Assembly (NCBI GenBank): GCA_963922935.1
Contig: CAWUKE010000019.1
Location: forward strand, 1-20,391
From: Litorimonas sp963922935
Lineage (GTDB): Bacteria; Pseudomonadota; Alphaproteobacteria; Caulobacterales; Maricaulaceae
Reading direction: 5' to 3'
DNA: 20,391 nt
The position numbers were made by a program, and so were the translations under genes. Of the stretch, positions 8,601 through 14,381 are shown piece after piece (the first letter of the stretch is position 1; each line of letters begins with the position of its first letter). The notes beneath the pieces were generated by a model that saw nothing but the letters and a program-made list of their open reading frames with translations, searched no databases and had not been told where the DNA came from.

Positions 8601-9129
8601 TGCGACACTCCGCGAGGGCATTGATGAGCTTAATACGGAAGGGCGTGAACGCCTCCTCAAAGCGTTTGACGTAGTGAACGGACATTTTGCCAAGCTTTTT
8701 GTGACGCTTTTCCAAGGTGGCGAGGCGTGGCTAGAACTGACAGAAAGTGACGACCCCCTCCAAGCGGGCCTGGAAGTCTTCGCGCGCCCGCCCGGCAAAA
8801 CGCAGAAACCGATGAGCCTTCTCTCCGGTGGGGAACAGGCTCTGACGGCGACAGCGCTGATCTTTGCGGTCTTCCTCTCCAATCCCGCCCCTGTCTGTGT
8901 TTTGGACGAAGTCGATGCGCCGCTCGATGACTTCAACGTGGGCCGTTACTGCGATGTCCTCGACGAGATGAGCCGCCTGACGGATACGAAATTCATCGCC
9001 ATCACGCACAATCCTGTCACGATGAGCCGAATGGACCGCCTCTTTGGCGTCACAATGGCCGAGCAAGGGGTCAGCCAACTCTTAAGTGTCGAGCTTGAAA
9101 AGGCAGAAGCCCTTCTCGCGGCGGAATAA
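5686..9129 (+). CDS. smc: Chromosome partition protein SMC
   Basis: The 1147-residue protein is a full-length bacterial SMC, the ATPase core of the condensin-like SMC-ScpAB complex that organises and segregates the chromosome. The N-terminal head has Walker A GPNGCGKS at 34-41, and the LTGFKSFVEPT start is typical. It continues into a long coiled coil rich in Ala, Glu and Arg (about 170-500). A globular hinge follows (about 505-625, from LSYLTVMTGYEQALAAALG to VRWDGFIIEAGAE), then the returning coiled coil (to about 1000). The C-terminal head has signature LSGGEQ (1046-1051) and Walker B VLDEVD (1072-1077). The start codon is GTG, 8 bp after the previous stop. No good ribosome-binding site is visible, so translation may be coupled. 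scpA and scpB are not in the window. Confidence 0.97.
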   Translation: MGSLVFEKITLTGFKSFVEPTDFIIEPGLTGVVGPNGCGKSNLLEAIRWVMGANSAKAMRGKAMDDVIFSGTRQRPGRNQAHVTLHIDNSARIAPAAFNDTNELEVQRLITKGKGSTYKINGKTVRAKDVQLLFADASTGANSPALVRQNQISELIAAKPANRRRILEEAAGISGLHSRRHESELRLRATETNLERLEDIMGQIESQLLSLRRQSRQAARYKRLAGEIHEYRALLWLKRWKAALDALAGAQDARKACETNVQESALKATEAARQAAELSGLLKPKQEEQLIAAAVLARLNAAKEALETEETAAKSELKKLQGQVSQLLADIEREQGIVSDAEAAEARLQIEHDSLASVGDQSAALDAARDEAEAAIKKRNAIETDLSEITTQIAGQTARAESAARELEQSERRLSQREGELEDAKNKLADISTDRGSSANLFAASATEARSALEAAKETEREAAQARNAADEADQTARDSLNDAKSALGTLTSERSALERIVKRHEDDAAPALSYLTVMTGYEQALAAALGEDLDARIGGQAPMRWTGAEPIDQTLPEGCIPLSDLVEGPAELVARLSQIGVIDDPTGLKDKLAPGQRLVTPDGHVVRWDGFIIEAGAETAASVRLKQQGRLQDMVGEIEDAETAVAAAQSAFEKARADRDRARDAAQKARTTLPELERQERAATAALAQYETDVARETAQKRSLEERIERLTIEIKELTQQRDAAQSAVNGTDQDETLIPKRDALRESLLEARSIADEANSAYRSLKTAIDSRTTRLKAVETERADWARRREQAGARVISLQGRQDAAETALSAATDGPDVFEDRRRKLFAELENAEQRRSEAADGLAQAEATLRDAEIEARDLERLAGEAREARAAAEARLTAAQERVAETKARVNETLSCEPSQLTDHLGDLDPASKLSEHDIEKKLERLASERERLGSVNLRADEEAEEAEAKIAEMATERDDLLAAIATLREGIDELNTEGRERLLKAFDVVNGHFAKLFVTLFQGGEAWLELTESDDPLQAGLEVFARPPGKTQKPMSLLSGGEQALTATALIFAVFLSNPAPVCVLDEVDAPLDDFNVGRYCDVLDEMSRLTDTKFIAITHNPVTMSRMDRLFGVTMAEQGVSQLLSVELEKAEALLAAE

Positions 9130-9291
9130 GGTCTGATTTATCCGACTCGCTTGACTAATAGTGACAGCCAGATGCGGCTTTCTGCACATCTTGCGACTTT
9201 TCTAGTTAAACCACTGATTTAAATGGTTTCCTGCGCTCACCCCTTTTGTTGACTTCCCCTACCCCCTTCGTTAGGTAGGCGGCGCTTTGAG

Positions 9292-9315
9292 AGGGGTTGC
9301 TTTGTAACCCTTTTT
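9292..9315 (+). terminator. Hairpin plus U tract ahead of atpI
   Basis: AGGGGTT (9292-9298) pairs with AACCCTT (9306-9312), one wobble, loop of 7, followed by a run of five T (9311-9315). It sits 160 bp after smc and about 20 bp before atpI. It can be the end of the smc transcript, or, if the F0 promoter lies upstream (TTGACT at 9249-9254 has only a poor -10 partner), a leader hairpin or attenuator of the ATP synthase operon. Stem is short, so confidence is moderate. Confidence 0.45.
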
Positions 9316-9337
9316 GTAAGTGGAACGCATAGTCTTC

Positions 9338-9706
9338 ATGCCGGAACGAAACGGACAATCCGACCCTACTCCATCTGATCTTGATGAACTCGAGATAAAG
9401 CTAAAAGCCGCACGCGCTCGCCGCGAGGGGCCACAGCAAAAAACAGAGGACAGCGACGGTTCCCTTCTCGGAATGGCTTGGCGGCTAAGTACGGAGCTTT
9501 TGGCTGCGGTCTTGGTTGGGTTTCTCCTCGGCTACGGGGTGGACACTCTGGCAGGAACGCGGCCATGGGGCACGCTAGTCGGGCTGGGTTTCGGTATCGC
9601 GGCGGGATTTATGGGTGTGTTTCGTACGGCTGCGGCCATGGATGCGAAAACACGGCACATCCCGATCGGCGATGACCTACCCCCTGATGACCGGGCCGAA
9701 GATTAA
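9338..9706 (+). CDS. atpI: ATP synthase protein I (AtpI)
   Basis: The 122-residue product has a charged N-terminal half (about 1-45) followed by two membrane segments (about 51-71 and 77-98) with glycine-rich faces (GFLLGYGVD, GLGFGIAAGF). This is the pattern of AtpI, a small accessory protein of F1F0 ATP synthase assembly (c-ring assembly and possibly Mg2+ handling). It is the usual first gene of the alphaproteobacterial F0 operon. ATG 9338 is preferred; a GTG at 9320 would add six residues and has no ribosome-binding site. The stop codon overlaps the ribosome-binding site of atpB, so the genes are tightly joined. Confidence 0.88.
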   Translation: MPERNGQSDPTPSDLDELEIKLKAARARREGPQQKTEDSDGSLLGMAWRLSTELLAAVLVGFLLGYGVDTLAGTRPWGTLVGLGFGIAAGFMGVFRTAAAMDAKTRHIPIGDDLPPDDRAED

Positions 9707-9717
9707 AGGAGCGGGAC

Positions 9718-9876
9718 GTGGCATCGAGCCCCATGGACCAGTTCAAGATCGACCGTGAAGTCGATCTTTTTACAATATTTGGCCAGCAGATCAGCTGGAC
9801 CAATAGTGCCTTCTGGATGGTGATTGCTGTCGTCCTGATCGTCGCTTTCTTCCTGCTCACGCTTCAAAAAAGTTAA
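9718..9876 (+). CDS. atpB: ATP synthase subunit a, N-terminal part (frame-broken atpB)
   Basis: This 52-codon frame opens with GTG 9718, behind a strong ribosome-binding site AAAGGAG (9705-9711, 6-nt spacer). It encodes the N-terminus of F0 subunit a: PMDQFKIDREVDLF, then TNSAFW and the first membrane helix (WMVIAVVLIVAFFLLTL). It stops at TAA 9874-9876 directly after an A6 run (9865-9872 reads CAAAAAAG). The continuation expected for the family, KKLIPGRMQS, is encoded at once in the -1 frame (AAG TTA ATC CCA GGG CGC ATG). Joining the frames at 9870 gives 250 residues, the normal length. ATG 9733 is an alternative start. Possible causes are a one-base assembly error, a real mutation, or frameshifting; see the findings. 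Confidence 0.85.
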   Translation: MASSPMDQFKIDREVDLFTIFGQQISWTNSAFWMVIAVVLIVAFFLLTLQKS

Positions 9877-9901
9877 TCCCAGGGCGCATGCAAAGCCTTG
9901 G
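9866..9901 (+). promoter_or_regulatory. A6G run followed by hairpin at the atpB frame change
   Basis: AAAAAAG (9866-9872) is followed after 6 nt by a stem-loop: CCAGGGC (9879-9885) with GCCTTGG (9895-9901), seven pairs including one G-U, with a 9-nt loop holding the ATG at 9888. The spacing resembles a -1 frameshift signal. However, the incoming frame reads CAA AAA AGT, so the classical A-AAA-AAG heptamer is out of phase and only single-tRNA slippage (AAA to AAA) would work. The stem may be chance. Confidence 0.3.
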
Positions 9902-10469
9902 TGAACTCTGTTATGAATTTATCGCCGACATGGTGAGGGACACAGTCGGCCCAGAAGCCATGCGCTTCATGCCTTTCATCTTTACGCTGTTCTTCTTCAT
10001 TCTGGCCGCCAACCTGATCGGCATGAATCCTTACGCCTTTACGACAACGTCTCACCTCGCCGTGACAGCTGCCATGGCGGTCTTCACGATTTTGGTCGTG
10101 ATTGTTGCGGGTATCTACAAGAACGGCCTCGGCTGGTTTAAACTGTTCGCCCCGGCGGGCCTACCCGCTGTGATGTATGTCATCATCGTGCCGATCGAAA
10201 TCGTCTCATTCCTCGCGCGCCCCGTCACACTTGCTGTTCGTCTCTTTGCGAACATGACAGCCGGACATATTATGTTGAAGCTTTTTGCTATCTTCGCAGC
10301 GTTCCTCGCGGCGAAAGGCGGTGTCACAGCGCTCGGCATCATTCTACCGGTCTTCGCGACAATGGCGATTGTCGCTCTCGAATTTCTCGTCGCAGCACTT
10401 CAGGCTTTCGTCTTTGCGATCCTGACCTGCGTCTATCTTAATGACGTTTACCACGTCGAACATCACTAA
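9888..10469 (+). CDS. atpB: ATP synthase subunit a, main part (frame-broken atpB)
   Basis: This 193-codon frame encodes the bulk of F0 subunit a, the proton channel beside the c-ring in the inner membrane. It includes MRFMPFIFTLFFFILAANLIGM, and the helix with the essential arginine in LAVRLFANMTAGHIML. The last helix is ALEFLVAALQAFVFAILTCVYL and the end is NDVYHVEHH. The ATG at 9888 is an internal methionine of the family (the M of PGRMQS), not a normal start: the open frame extends upstream through LIPGR, and the true N-terminus lies in the other frame from 9718. Only a weak AGGG precedes the ATG. Re-initiation after the stop at 9874-9876 (11 nt upstream) is possible in principle. Full subunit a is essential for F0 function. 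Confidence 0.93.
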   Translation: MQSLGELCYEFIADMVRDTVGPEAMRFMPFIFTLFFFILAANLIGMNPYAFTTTSHLAVTAAMAVFTILVVIVAGIYKNGLGWFKLFAPAGLPAVMYVIIVPIEIVSFLARPVTLAVRLFANMTAGHIMLKLFAIFAAFLAAKGGVTALGIILPVFATMAIVALEFLVAALQAFVFAILTCVYLNDVYHVEHH

Positions 10470-10534
10470 CGATCACCCTCACCTAACACCCACCCTTCAC
10501 GAAAAAAGTGACTGCTTAAAACGGAGAACCCATC

Positions 10535-10762
10535 ATGGAAGCAGAAGCCGCAAAATTCATCGGTGCTGGCCTGGCATCATTCGCTCTTGTCGGTGCCGGC
10601 CTCGGTATCGGTTCGATCTTCTCGAAATATCTGGAAGGCGCCCTGCGTAACCCATCCGCTGCTGCTGGTCAGCGCACGAACCTGCTGCTCGGTTTCGCGC
10701 TTTGCGAAGCAACAGGCCTGTTCGGTTTTGTTCTGGCGATGATCATCCTCTTCGCGTTCTAA
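10535..10762 (+). CDS. atpE: ATP synthase subunit c
   Basis: This 75-residue proteolipid forms the rotating c-ring of F0. It is a two-helix hairpin: helix 1 with the glycine repeat GAGLGIGSIF (20-29), the polar loop RNPSAA (38-43), and helix 2 carrying the proton-binding carboxylate Glu58 in ALCEATGLF. The residues around Glu58 are those of a proton-type ring, with no sodium-type ligand set seen. CGGAG lies about 9 nt upstream of the ATG, as expected for a subunit needed in about ten copies. The 65-bp gap after atpB is the largest in the operon and contains only a weak TCAC/GTGA hairpin. Confidence 0.96.
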   Translation: MEAEAAKFIGAGLASFALVGAGLGIGSIFSKYLEGALRNPSAAAGQRTNLLLGFALCEATGLFGFVLAMIILFAF

Positions 10763-10801
10763 GAACCCGAAAGACCTGATCCCCTTACGGAGGCACGGCA
10801 C

Positions 10802-11329
10802 ATGGCAGCTGAACCTGCAACATATGACGACGCAGCTGCGGCGTCTGTTGGTATGCCACAGCTTGATGTAAGCACATGGGCGAGCCAGATTTTCTGGCTG
10901 ATCATCTGCTTTGCCGTGCTCTACTTTGCGCTATCGCGCTTTATCCTTCCGGCGCTTCGCGACACGATCGCGACGCGCTCCGACCGGGTTGCTGACGACC
11001 TAGATGCGGCGGACCGTATGCAACGGGAAGCTGAAGAAGCTGAAAAAGCCTACAGCGCTGCTTTGCGGGACGCGCGCGCGAAAGCCAATAATGTGGCTGA
11101 ATCAACGCGTCGCTCCATCGACGAAGAAATCTCAGCAGAACTCGCCGCGGCTGATGCTGAAGCGGATGCGCAAGCGGACCTCGCTGAGACCCGGATTAAA
11201 GACATTAAGTCCAGCGCCTTGTCACAGCTTGATACGGTTGCTTCTGATGTTGCCTCCGCACTTGTTTCGGAACTGACGGGTAAAACCGTCCCAGCCAAAA
11301 CAGTGCTCGCAGCGGTTAAGAAAGGTTAG
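10802..11329 (+). CDS. atpF': ATP synthase subunit b' (AtpF')
   Basis: The 175-residue product has a short N-terminal tail, one membrane helix (about 30-47, IFWLIICFAVLYFAL) and then a long Ala/Glu/Arg-rich helix. That is the layout of the peripheral-stalk b subunits. Alphaproteobacteria and other photosynthetic-type ATP synthases carry two diverged b subunits that form a b-b' heterodimer. The order c-b'-b and the conserved FILPALRDTIATRSDRVADDLDAAD after the helix (a phrase split here between residues 48 and 72) identify this one as b'. A GGAGG is about 8 nt upstream of the ATG. It is followed by atpF one base after its stop. Confidence 0.92.
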   Translation: MAAEPATYDDAAAASVGMPQLDVSTWASQIFWLIICFAVLYFALSRFILPALRDTIATRSDRVADDLDAADRMQREAEEAEKAYSAALRDARAKANNVAESTRRSIDEEISAELAAADAEADAQADLAETRIKDIKSSALSQLDTVASDVASALVSELTGKTVPAKTVLAAVKKG

Positions 11330-11330
11330 A

Positions 11331-11858
11331 ATGATGGTATTCGAACTTATCTTAGCGACGCCCGGAAAGCCTTTTTACCAACAGTCGGAATTCTGGGTAC
11401 TCATCCCGCTCCTGCTGTTTTTTGCCCTTCTGATCTGGAAGGGCGCTTTTAAAGCGATGGGCTCAGCGCTGGACTCCCGCGCTGAAGCGATCTCGGACGA
11501 ACTCGAAGAAGCGCGTCGACTCCGTGAAGAGGCCCAAACGCTCCTTGCCTCTTACCAGCGCAAGCAAGCGGAAGCCGAAGAGCAAGCCAAAGACATTGTG
11601 GAGCGCGCCCGTCGTGACGCCGAAACAATGGCAACCAAAGCTCGGGCTGATCTAGCCGATAGAATTGAACGCCGCACAGCCCAAGCGGAAGCCAAAATTG
11701 CCTCAGCAGAAGCGCAAGCCCTAGCCGAAGTTCGGGCCAAAGCGGCCGATCTGGCCGTCAATGCAGCGGAAGACCTGATGCGCTCAAAACTGACCGCCGC
11801 GGATAAAACACGGTTCTTCAAAGACGGGCTCAACCAAATCGGCGACGCCCTAAACTAA
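11331..11858 (+). CDS. atpF: ATP synthase subunit b (AtpF)
   Basis: The 175-residue product has a membrane helix at about 21-38 (FWVLIPLLLFFALLIW) and then a long charged helix (from about residue 45) with many Ala, Glu, Arg and Gln residues. It is the second half of the peripheral stalk that holds the F1 head still while the c-ring turns. It starts one base after the b' stop, with AAAGG about 8 nt upstream inside the end of the b' gene. It is the last F0 gene; the F1 genes (delta, alpha, gamma, beta, epsilon) are not here, as is usual in alphaproteobacteria, where they form a separate operon. A strong terminator follows within 40 bp. Confidence 0.93.
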   Translation: MMVFELILATPGKPFYQQSEFWVLIPLLLFFALLIWKGAFKAMGSALDSRAEAISDELEEARRLREEAQTLLASYQRKQAEAEEQAKDIVERARRDAETMATKARADLADRIERRTAQAEAKIASAEAQALAEVRAKAADLAVNAAEDLMRSKLTAADKTRFFKDGLNQIGDALN

Positions 11859-11891
11859 CGCTGAGTTTGTTTTATCAAAACTCTGCCGATC

Positions 11892-11919
11892 AAAGCCCGC
11901 CCTAAGCGGGCTTTTCTTT
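11892..11919 (+). terminator. Rho-independent terminator of the F0 operon
   Basis: AAAGCCCGC (11892-11900) pairs perfectly with GCGGGCTTT (11906-11914) around a 5-nt loop, and the T-rich tail continues to 11919 (TTTTCTTTT). It lies 33 bp after the atpF stop and is the strongest terminator in the window. Confidence 0.9.
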
Positions 11920-11977
11920 TGCATGGAACCCCACATTTGCGTGGTGCGTATAAAATCTGGAACCTATCTCGGGACCT

Positions 11978-12024
11978 TTGACACGATTGAGCCTTCCTCT
12001 TTAATTATTATTGTTTATCGATAA
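11978..12024 (+). promoter_or_regulatory. AT-rich promoter region of the DUF547 gene
   Basis: A perfect -35 box TTGACA (11978-11983) is followed by a very AT-rich stretch. A -10 at normal spacing would be TTAATT at 12001-12006 (17 bp), which is weak; a better TATTAT at 12006-12011 is 22 bp away, too far. A perfect 10-bp palindrome TTATCGATAA at 12015-12024 lies between this and the gene and may bind a regulator. AAAGG (12054-12058) is the ribosome-binding site. Confidence 0.45.
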
Positions 12025-12066
12025 TTTTTATGATATGAGGCCAAAGAATTTTAAAGGCATGACGAC

Positions 12067-13266
12067 ATGAAACTTGCTCGCTCTACTTTTGCCGGAATGC
12101 TGACCGGTACGGCTCTTTGCGTTTTAGCTGGCACGACTGTCGCAATGGCGCAAAGTGCTCAGGCCATTCAATCATCGCCTGCGATTGGCGCGCTTTCCGC
12201 CACATCTAGCGAGGTTTCAACACGATTTGCCCCCCGCCCCAGCAAAGCAACGCGCATCGACTATGAAATCTGGGATGTCGCTCTAAAGGAAATCGTTCTC
12301 TATGGCGGCCCCAGCCTTCGCCGCCGCGCTGAACGGCCAGGACCTGTCACGGGCTCACGATTTGTTCTTGGACATACGTCGCCTTTCCGTCTTGAAGGCA
12401 ACAAAGTCGCTTTTGAGGGCATTAAAGGCGACTTTGAAGACAGCCTCTTTGCCTATGTCGATGATTTGATTGATGTTGGAAACCGGGTTGATATTCCGGC
12501 GCTGTCTAAAAATGAGCAGCTCGCCTATTGGATGAACTTACACAATGCGCTGATTGTCCGTCGGATCGCCCAACGCTACCCCATTGAAGTCCCCTCCCGT
12601 ATTCGCGGCAAAGATGGTTTAAACCTGCAAGACACAAAGCTCGCCACGATTGATGGTGTAGATTTGTCATTGCGCGATATTCGAGAAAAAATTGTCTACG
12701 AACATTGGGATGACCCGCGTGTGATTTATGGGTTTTTCTTAGGCGAATTAGGCGGACCTTCTCTCCAGCGGACGGCGTTTACAGGCAGCAATGTTTGGTC
12801 AACGCTCAACACGTCAGCCCGTGAATTTGCAGGGTCGCTGCGCGGTGTCGAGAAGACACGCAACGCCTTACGCGTGTCGAAAATTTACGAAGATACAGCG
12901 CCGTTCTTCTTCCCAGACTTTGAAAACGACGTGCGATCCCATCTGATTGAATTTGGCAGCGAGGCCAGCAAAGCTGACGTCCAATCTGCGGCCGTCCCGA
13001 TGACGATTGCGCGCTATGAGGATGTGATCGCGGATATGACCGGCGGTGACGGTAATCGACGCCCTATCAGCCGGGTCGTCTCCGAGAATAGAAATGGCGG
13101 CCGAATTGATAACTCGGCGCTAGGTCGCGCTATCCGGGAGCAAAACGAGAAGTTCGAACGTATTCGCGAACGCGGCCTGAATGCCATTGTGATTATTGAG
13201 GACATTGAAACCGACCCGAATGCCAGCGAGGCGGATGGCGATTTCATCGATCCCAATGCTGAGTAG
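12067..13266 (+). CDS. Exported DUF547 protein
   Basis: The 399-residue product has a Sec signal peptide (basic KLAR, hydrophobic core, likely cleavage after VAMA at residue 28). The DUF547 domain lies at about 140-300. It includes LAYWMNLHNALIV, the hallmark of the family, followed by IRGKDGL, VDLSLRDIREKIV, DPRVIYGFFLGELGGPSL and VSKIYEDTAPFFF. DUF547 proteins are widespread secreted proteins of unknown function, with some sequence echoes of peptidase or transglutaminase-like folds. I do not assign an activity. The C-terminal ~100 residues are charged and low in complexity (REQNEKFERIRERG, then an acidic tail). It is followed by an overlapping or nearly overlapping exported gene, so the two are likely co-transcribed. 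Confidence 0.88.
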   Translation: MKLARSTFAGMLTGTALCVLAGTTVAMAQSAQAIQSSPAIGALSATSSEVSTRFAPRPSKATRIDYEIWDVALKEIVLYGGPSLRRRAERPGPVTGSRFVLGHTSPFRLEGNKVAFEGIKGDFEDSLFAYVDDLIDVGNRVDIPALSKNEQLAYWMNLHNALIVRRIAQRYPIEVPSRIRGKDGLNLQDTKLATIDGVDLSLRDIREKIVYEHWDDPRVIYGFFLGELGGPSLQRTAFTGSNVWSTLNTSAREFAGSLRGVEKTRNALRVSKIYEDTAPFFFPDFENDVRSHLIEFGSEASKADVQSAAVPMTIARYEDVIADMTGGDGNRRPISRVVSENRNGGRIDNSALGRAIREQNEKFERIRERGLNAIVIIEDIETDPNASEADGDFIDPNAE

Positions 13267-13777
13267 TTCTGGCCCAAAGGCTTTTATGCTGAGCCTCGCC
13301 CTTATGGCGGGGCTTTGCTCATCGGCGTCCGCTCAATTGCGACCTATGGTCTATGCAGAAACAACCGTGTCTGCTTCCGCGGACGACGCTTTCAACGATT
13401 GGACAACAGCCGCACGTATCGAAGACTTTTTCGCCGTAAAAGCGGACATCCAAGCTGAACCTGGCGGGCTATATAAACTCTGCTTCGCGCCTGACGCGCC
13501 GGAAGGGTCTTGCGGTAATGATGAGGGCCGAATTCTTGGGTTGCAGGATGGGCGTATGGTATCCTTCACCTGGGCAATGCCGCCTTATATGCCTGAAATT
13601 CGCCCGCATATGACCGTCGTGCAAATCCTGTTCGAACCGATCAGCGATGATCGGTCCCGCGTTCGTCTTTTCCACACCGGGTTTGGCAAAGGCGAAGCGT
13701 GGGCAGAAGGCCGAGACTATTTCGCCAAAGCCTGGCCGACTGTTCTTGAAAACTACCGCGAGGATGTGGCGCGGTGA
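13256..13777 (+). CDS. Exported SRPBCC/AHSA1-like protein
   Basis: From ATG 13256 the product is 173 residues with a signal peptide (MLSSSGPK, hydrophobic AFMLSLALMAGLC, cleavage after SASA at residue 26). The mature part reads as a START/SRPBCC fold of the AHSA1 type: an early AETTVSASADDAFNDWTTA, then a GRILGLQDGRMVSFTW segment and a final helix with FAKAWPTVLENYREDV. Such domains form a hydrophobic ligand pocket; the ligand is unknown. A predicted secretion signal on this normally cytosolic fold is unusual. The start is uncertain: 13256 overlaps the DUF547 stop by 11 bp and gives a proper signal peptide, whereas ATG 13286 has a better AAAGG site but loses the positive residue. Two cysteines (LCFAPDAPEGSC) may form a disulphide. 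Confidence 0.8.
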   Translation: MLSSSGPKAFMLSLALMAGLCSSASAQLRPMVYAETTVSASADDAFNDWTTAARIEDFFAVKADIQAEPGGLYKLCFAPDAPEGSCGNDEGRILGLQDGRMVSFTWAMPPYMPEIRPHMTVVQILFEPISDDRSRVRLFHTGFGKGEAWAEGRDYFAKAWPTVLENYREDVAR

Positions 13778-13811
13778 GCCATAAGAGTTGATTGGAACAC
13801 GATCTCCGCCC

Positions 13812-14240
13812 TCAAGCCGTGCTTTTAGCCGATTTCAACGCCTCGACGGCTCCGTTCCAGGCGAGCATGACGCTTTGGTGGCGGGCGGGGTAGTTACTGA
13901 CACAGTCGAGGGTGGAAAGCCCAGCAAACCGTCCTTCTGGTGCTGGCTCACCTGCCTTCAACATCGCCCAAAGCGCGTCGCGCGCCGCGTTTAAGTCTTC
14001 CAAGGTCGCCCCAACGATCCCGTCCATTAGGATCGCGGCGCTGGCTTGGCCAAGCGCACATGCCCGAACGCGCACAGCCGCGTCTTTCACGTGGTCTCCA
14101 TCCATTTCGACATCAATCTCAAGCTCAGAGCCGCATAATTTACTGACGACGCGCGCCGTGCCGTGAGGGTCCGTCAGACGTTCTGCACGCAACTGCCCGG
14201 CCAGTGTCAGAATATCCGAATTATAGAGATCGGAAAGCAT
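13812..14240 (-). CDS. IscU/SufU-like Fe-S cluster scaffold protein
   Basis: The 142-residue product from ATG 14240 starts MLSDLYNSDILTLA, as IscU/SufU/NifU N-terminal proteins do. It has the three cysteines of that fold at C36 (LCGSEL), C61 (RACALGQASAAI) and C113 (LDCVSNYPARHQSVML). These ligate a nascent Fe-S cluster during assembly. The SxxAR..SVMLAW end is typical. No cysteine desulphurase is adjacent. A GTG at 14276 would add twelve residues with AAAGG upstream, while ATG 14240 lacks a clear site but matches where the family begins. It is convergent with the SRPBCC gene (34 bp between stops) and diverges from uvrD. Confidence 0.87.
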   Translation of the reverse strand: MLSDLYNSDILTLAGQLRAERLTDPHGTARVVSKLCGSELEIDVEMDGDHVKDAAVRVRACALGQASAAILMDGIVGATLEDLNAARDALWAMLKAGEPAPEGRFAGLSTLDCVSNYPARHQSVMLAWNGAVEALKSAKSTA

Positions 14241-14367
14241 GGCATAAATGTAGGGATTTGTAGGTCCACCGTCCACTCTTTGGCCGCAACCTTTCGGCCC
14301 AAGGCCGCGCCAAAAGGGCTCACGGAAAGGTGCAAGTCTAGCCTCGCCAGTCGGCGGGCTTCACCCT

Positions 14368-14380
14368 ATGTTTAAAACAT
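14368..14380. repeat. Perfect inverted repeat at the uvrD start
   Basis: ATGTTT-A-AAACAT (14368-14380) is a 13-nt perfect inverted repeat, one base before the GTG proposed as the uvrD start. It does not resemble the alphaproteobacterial LexA site (GTTC-N7-GTTC). It could be an operator or simply chance. Confidence 0.3.
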
Positions 14381-14381
14381 C

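Noticed and set aside
8415..8936. Long serine- and arginine-rich minus-strand frames inside smc (also 8248-8715 and 7344-7700)
   Set aside because: Low-complexity mirror images of the Ala/Glu/Arg-rich coiled-coil codons and of the ATPase head.
9866..9872. AAAAAAG as a classical dnaX-type -1 slippery heptamer
   Set aside because: The phase is wrong: the incoming frame reads CAA AAA AGT, so the A-site tRNA could not re-pair after a tandem slip. Only weaker single-tRNA or transcriptional slippage is left.
14163..14375. 70-codon plus-strand frame between the Fe-S scaffold gene and uvrD
   Set aside because: Mostly antisense to the 5' part of the scaffold gene, no family features, no ribosome-binding site.
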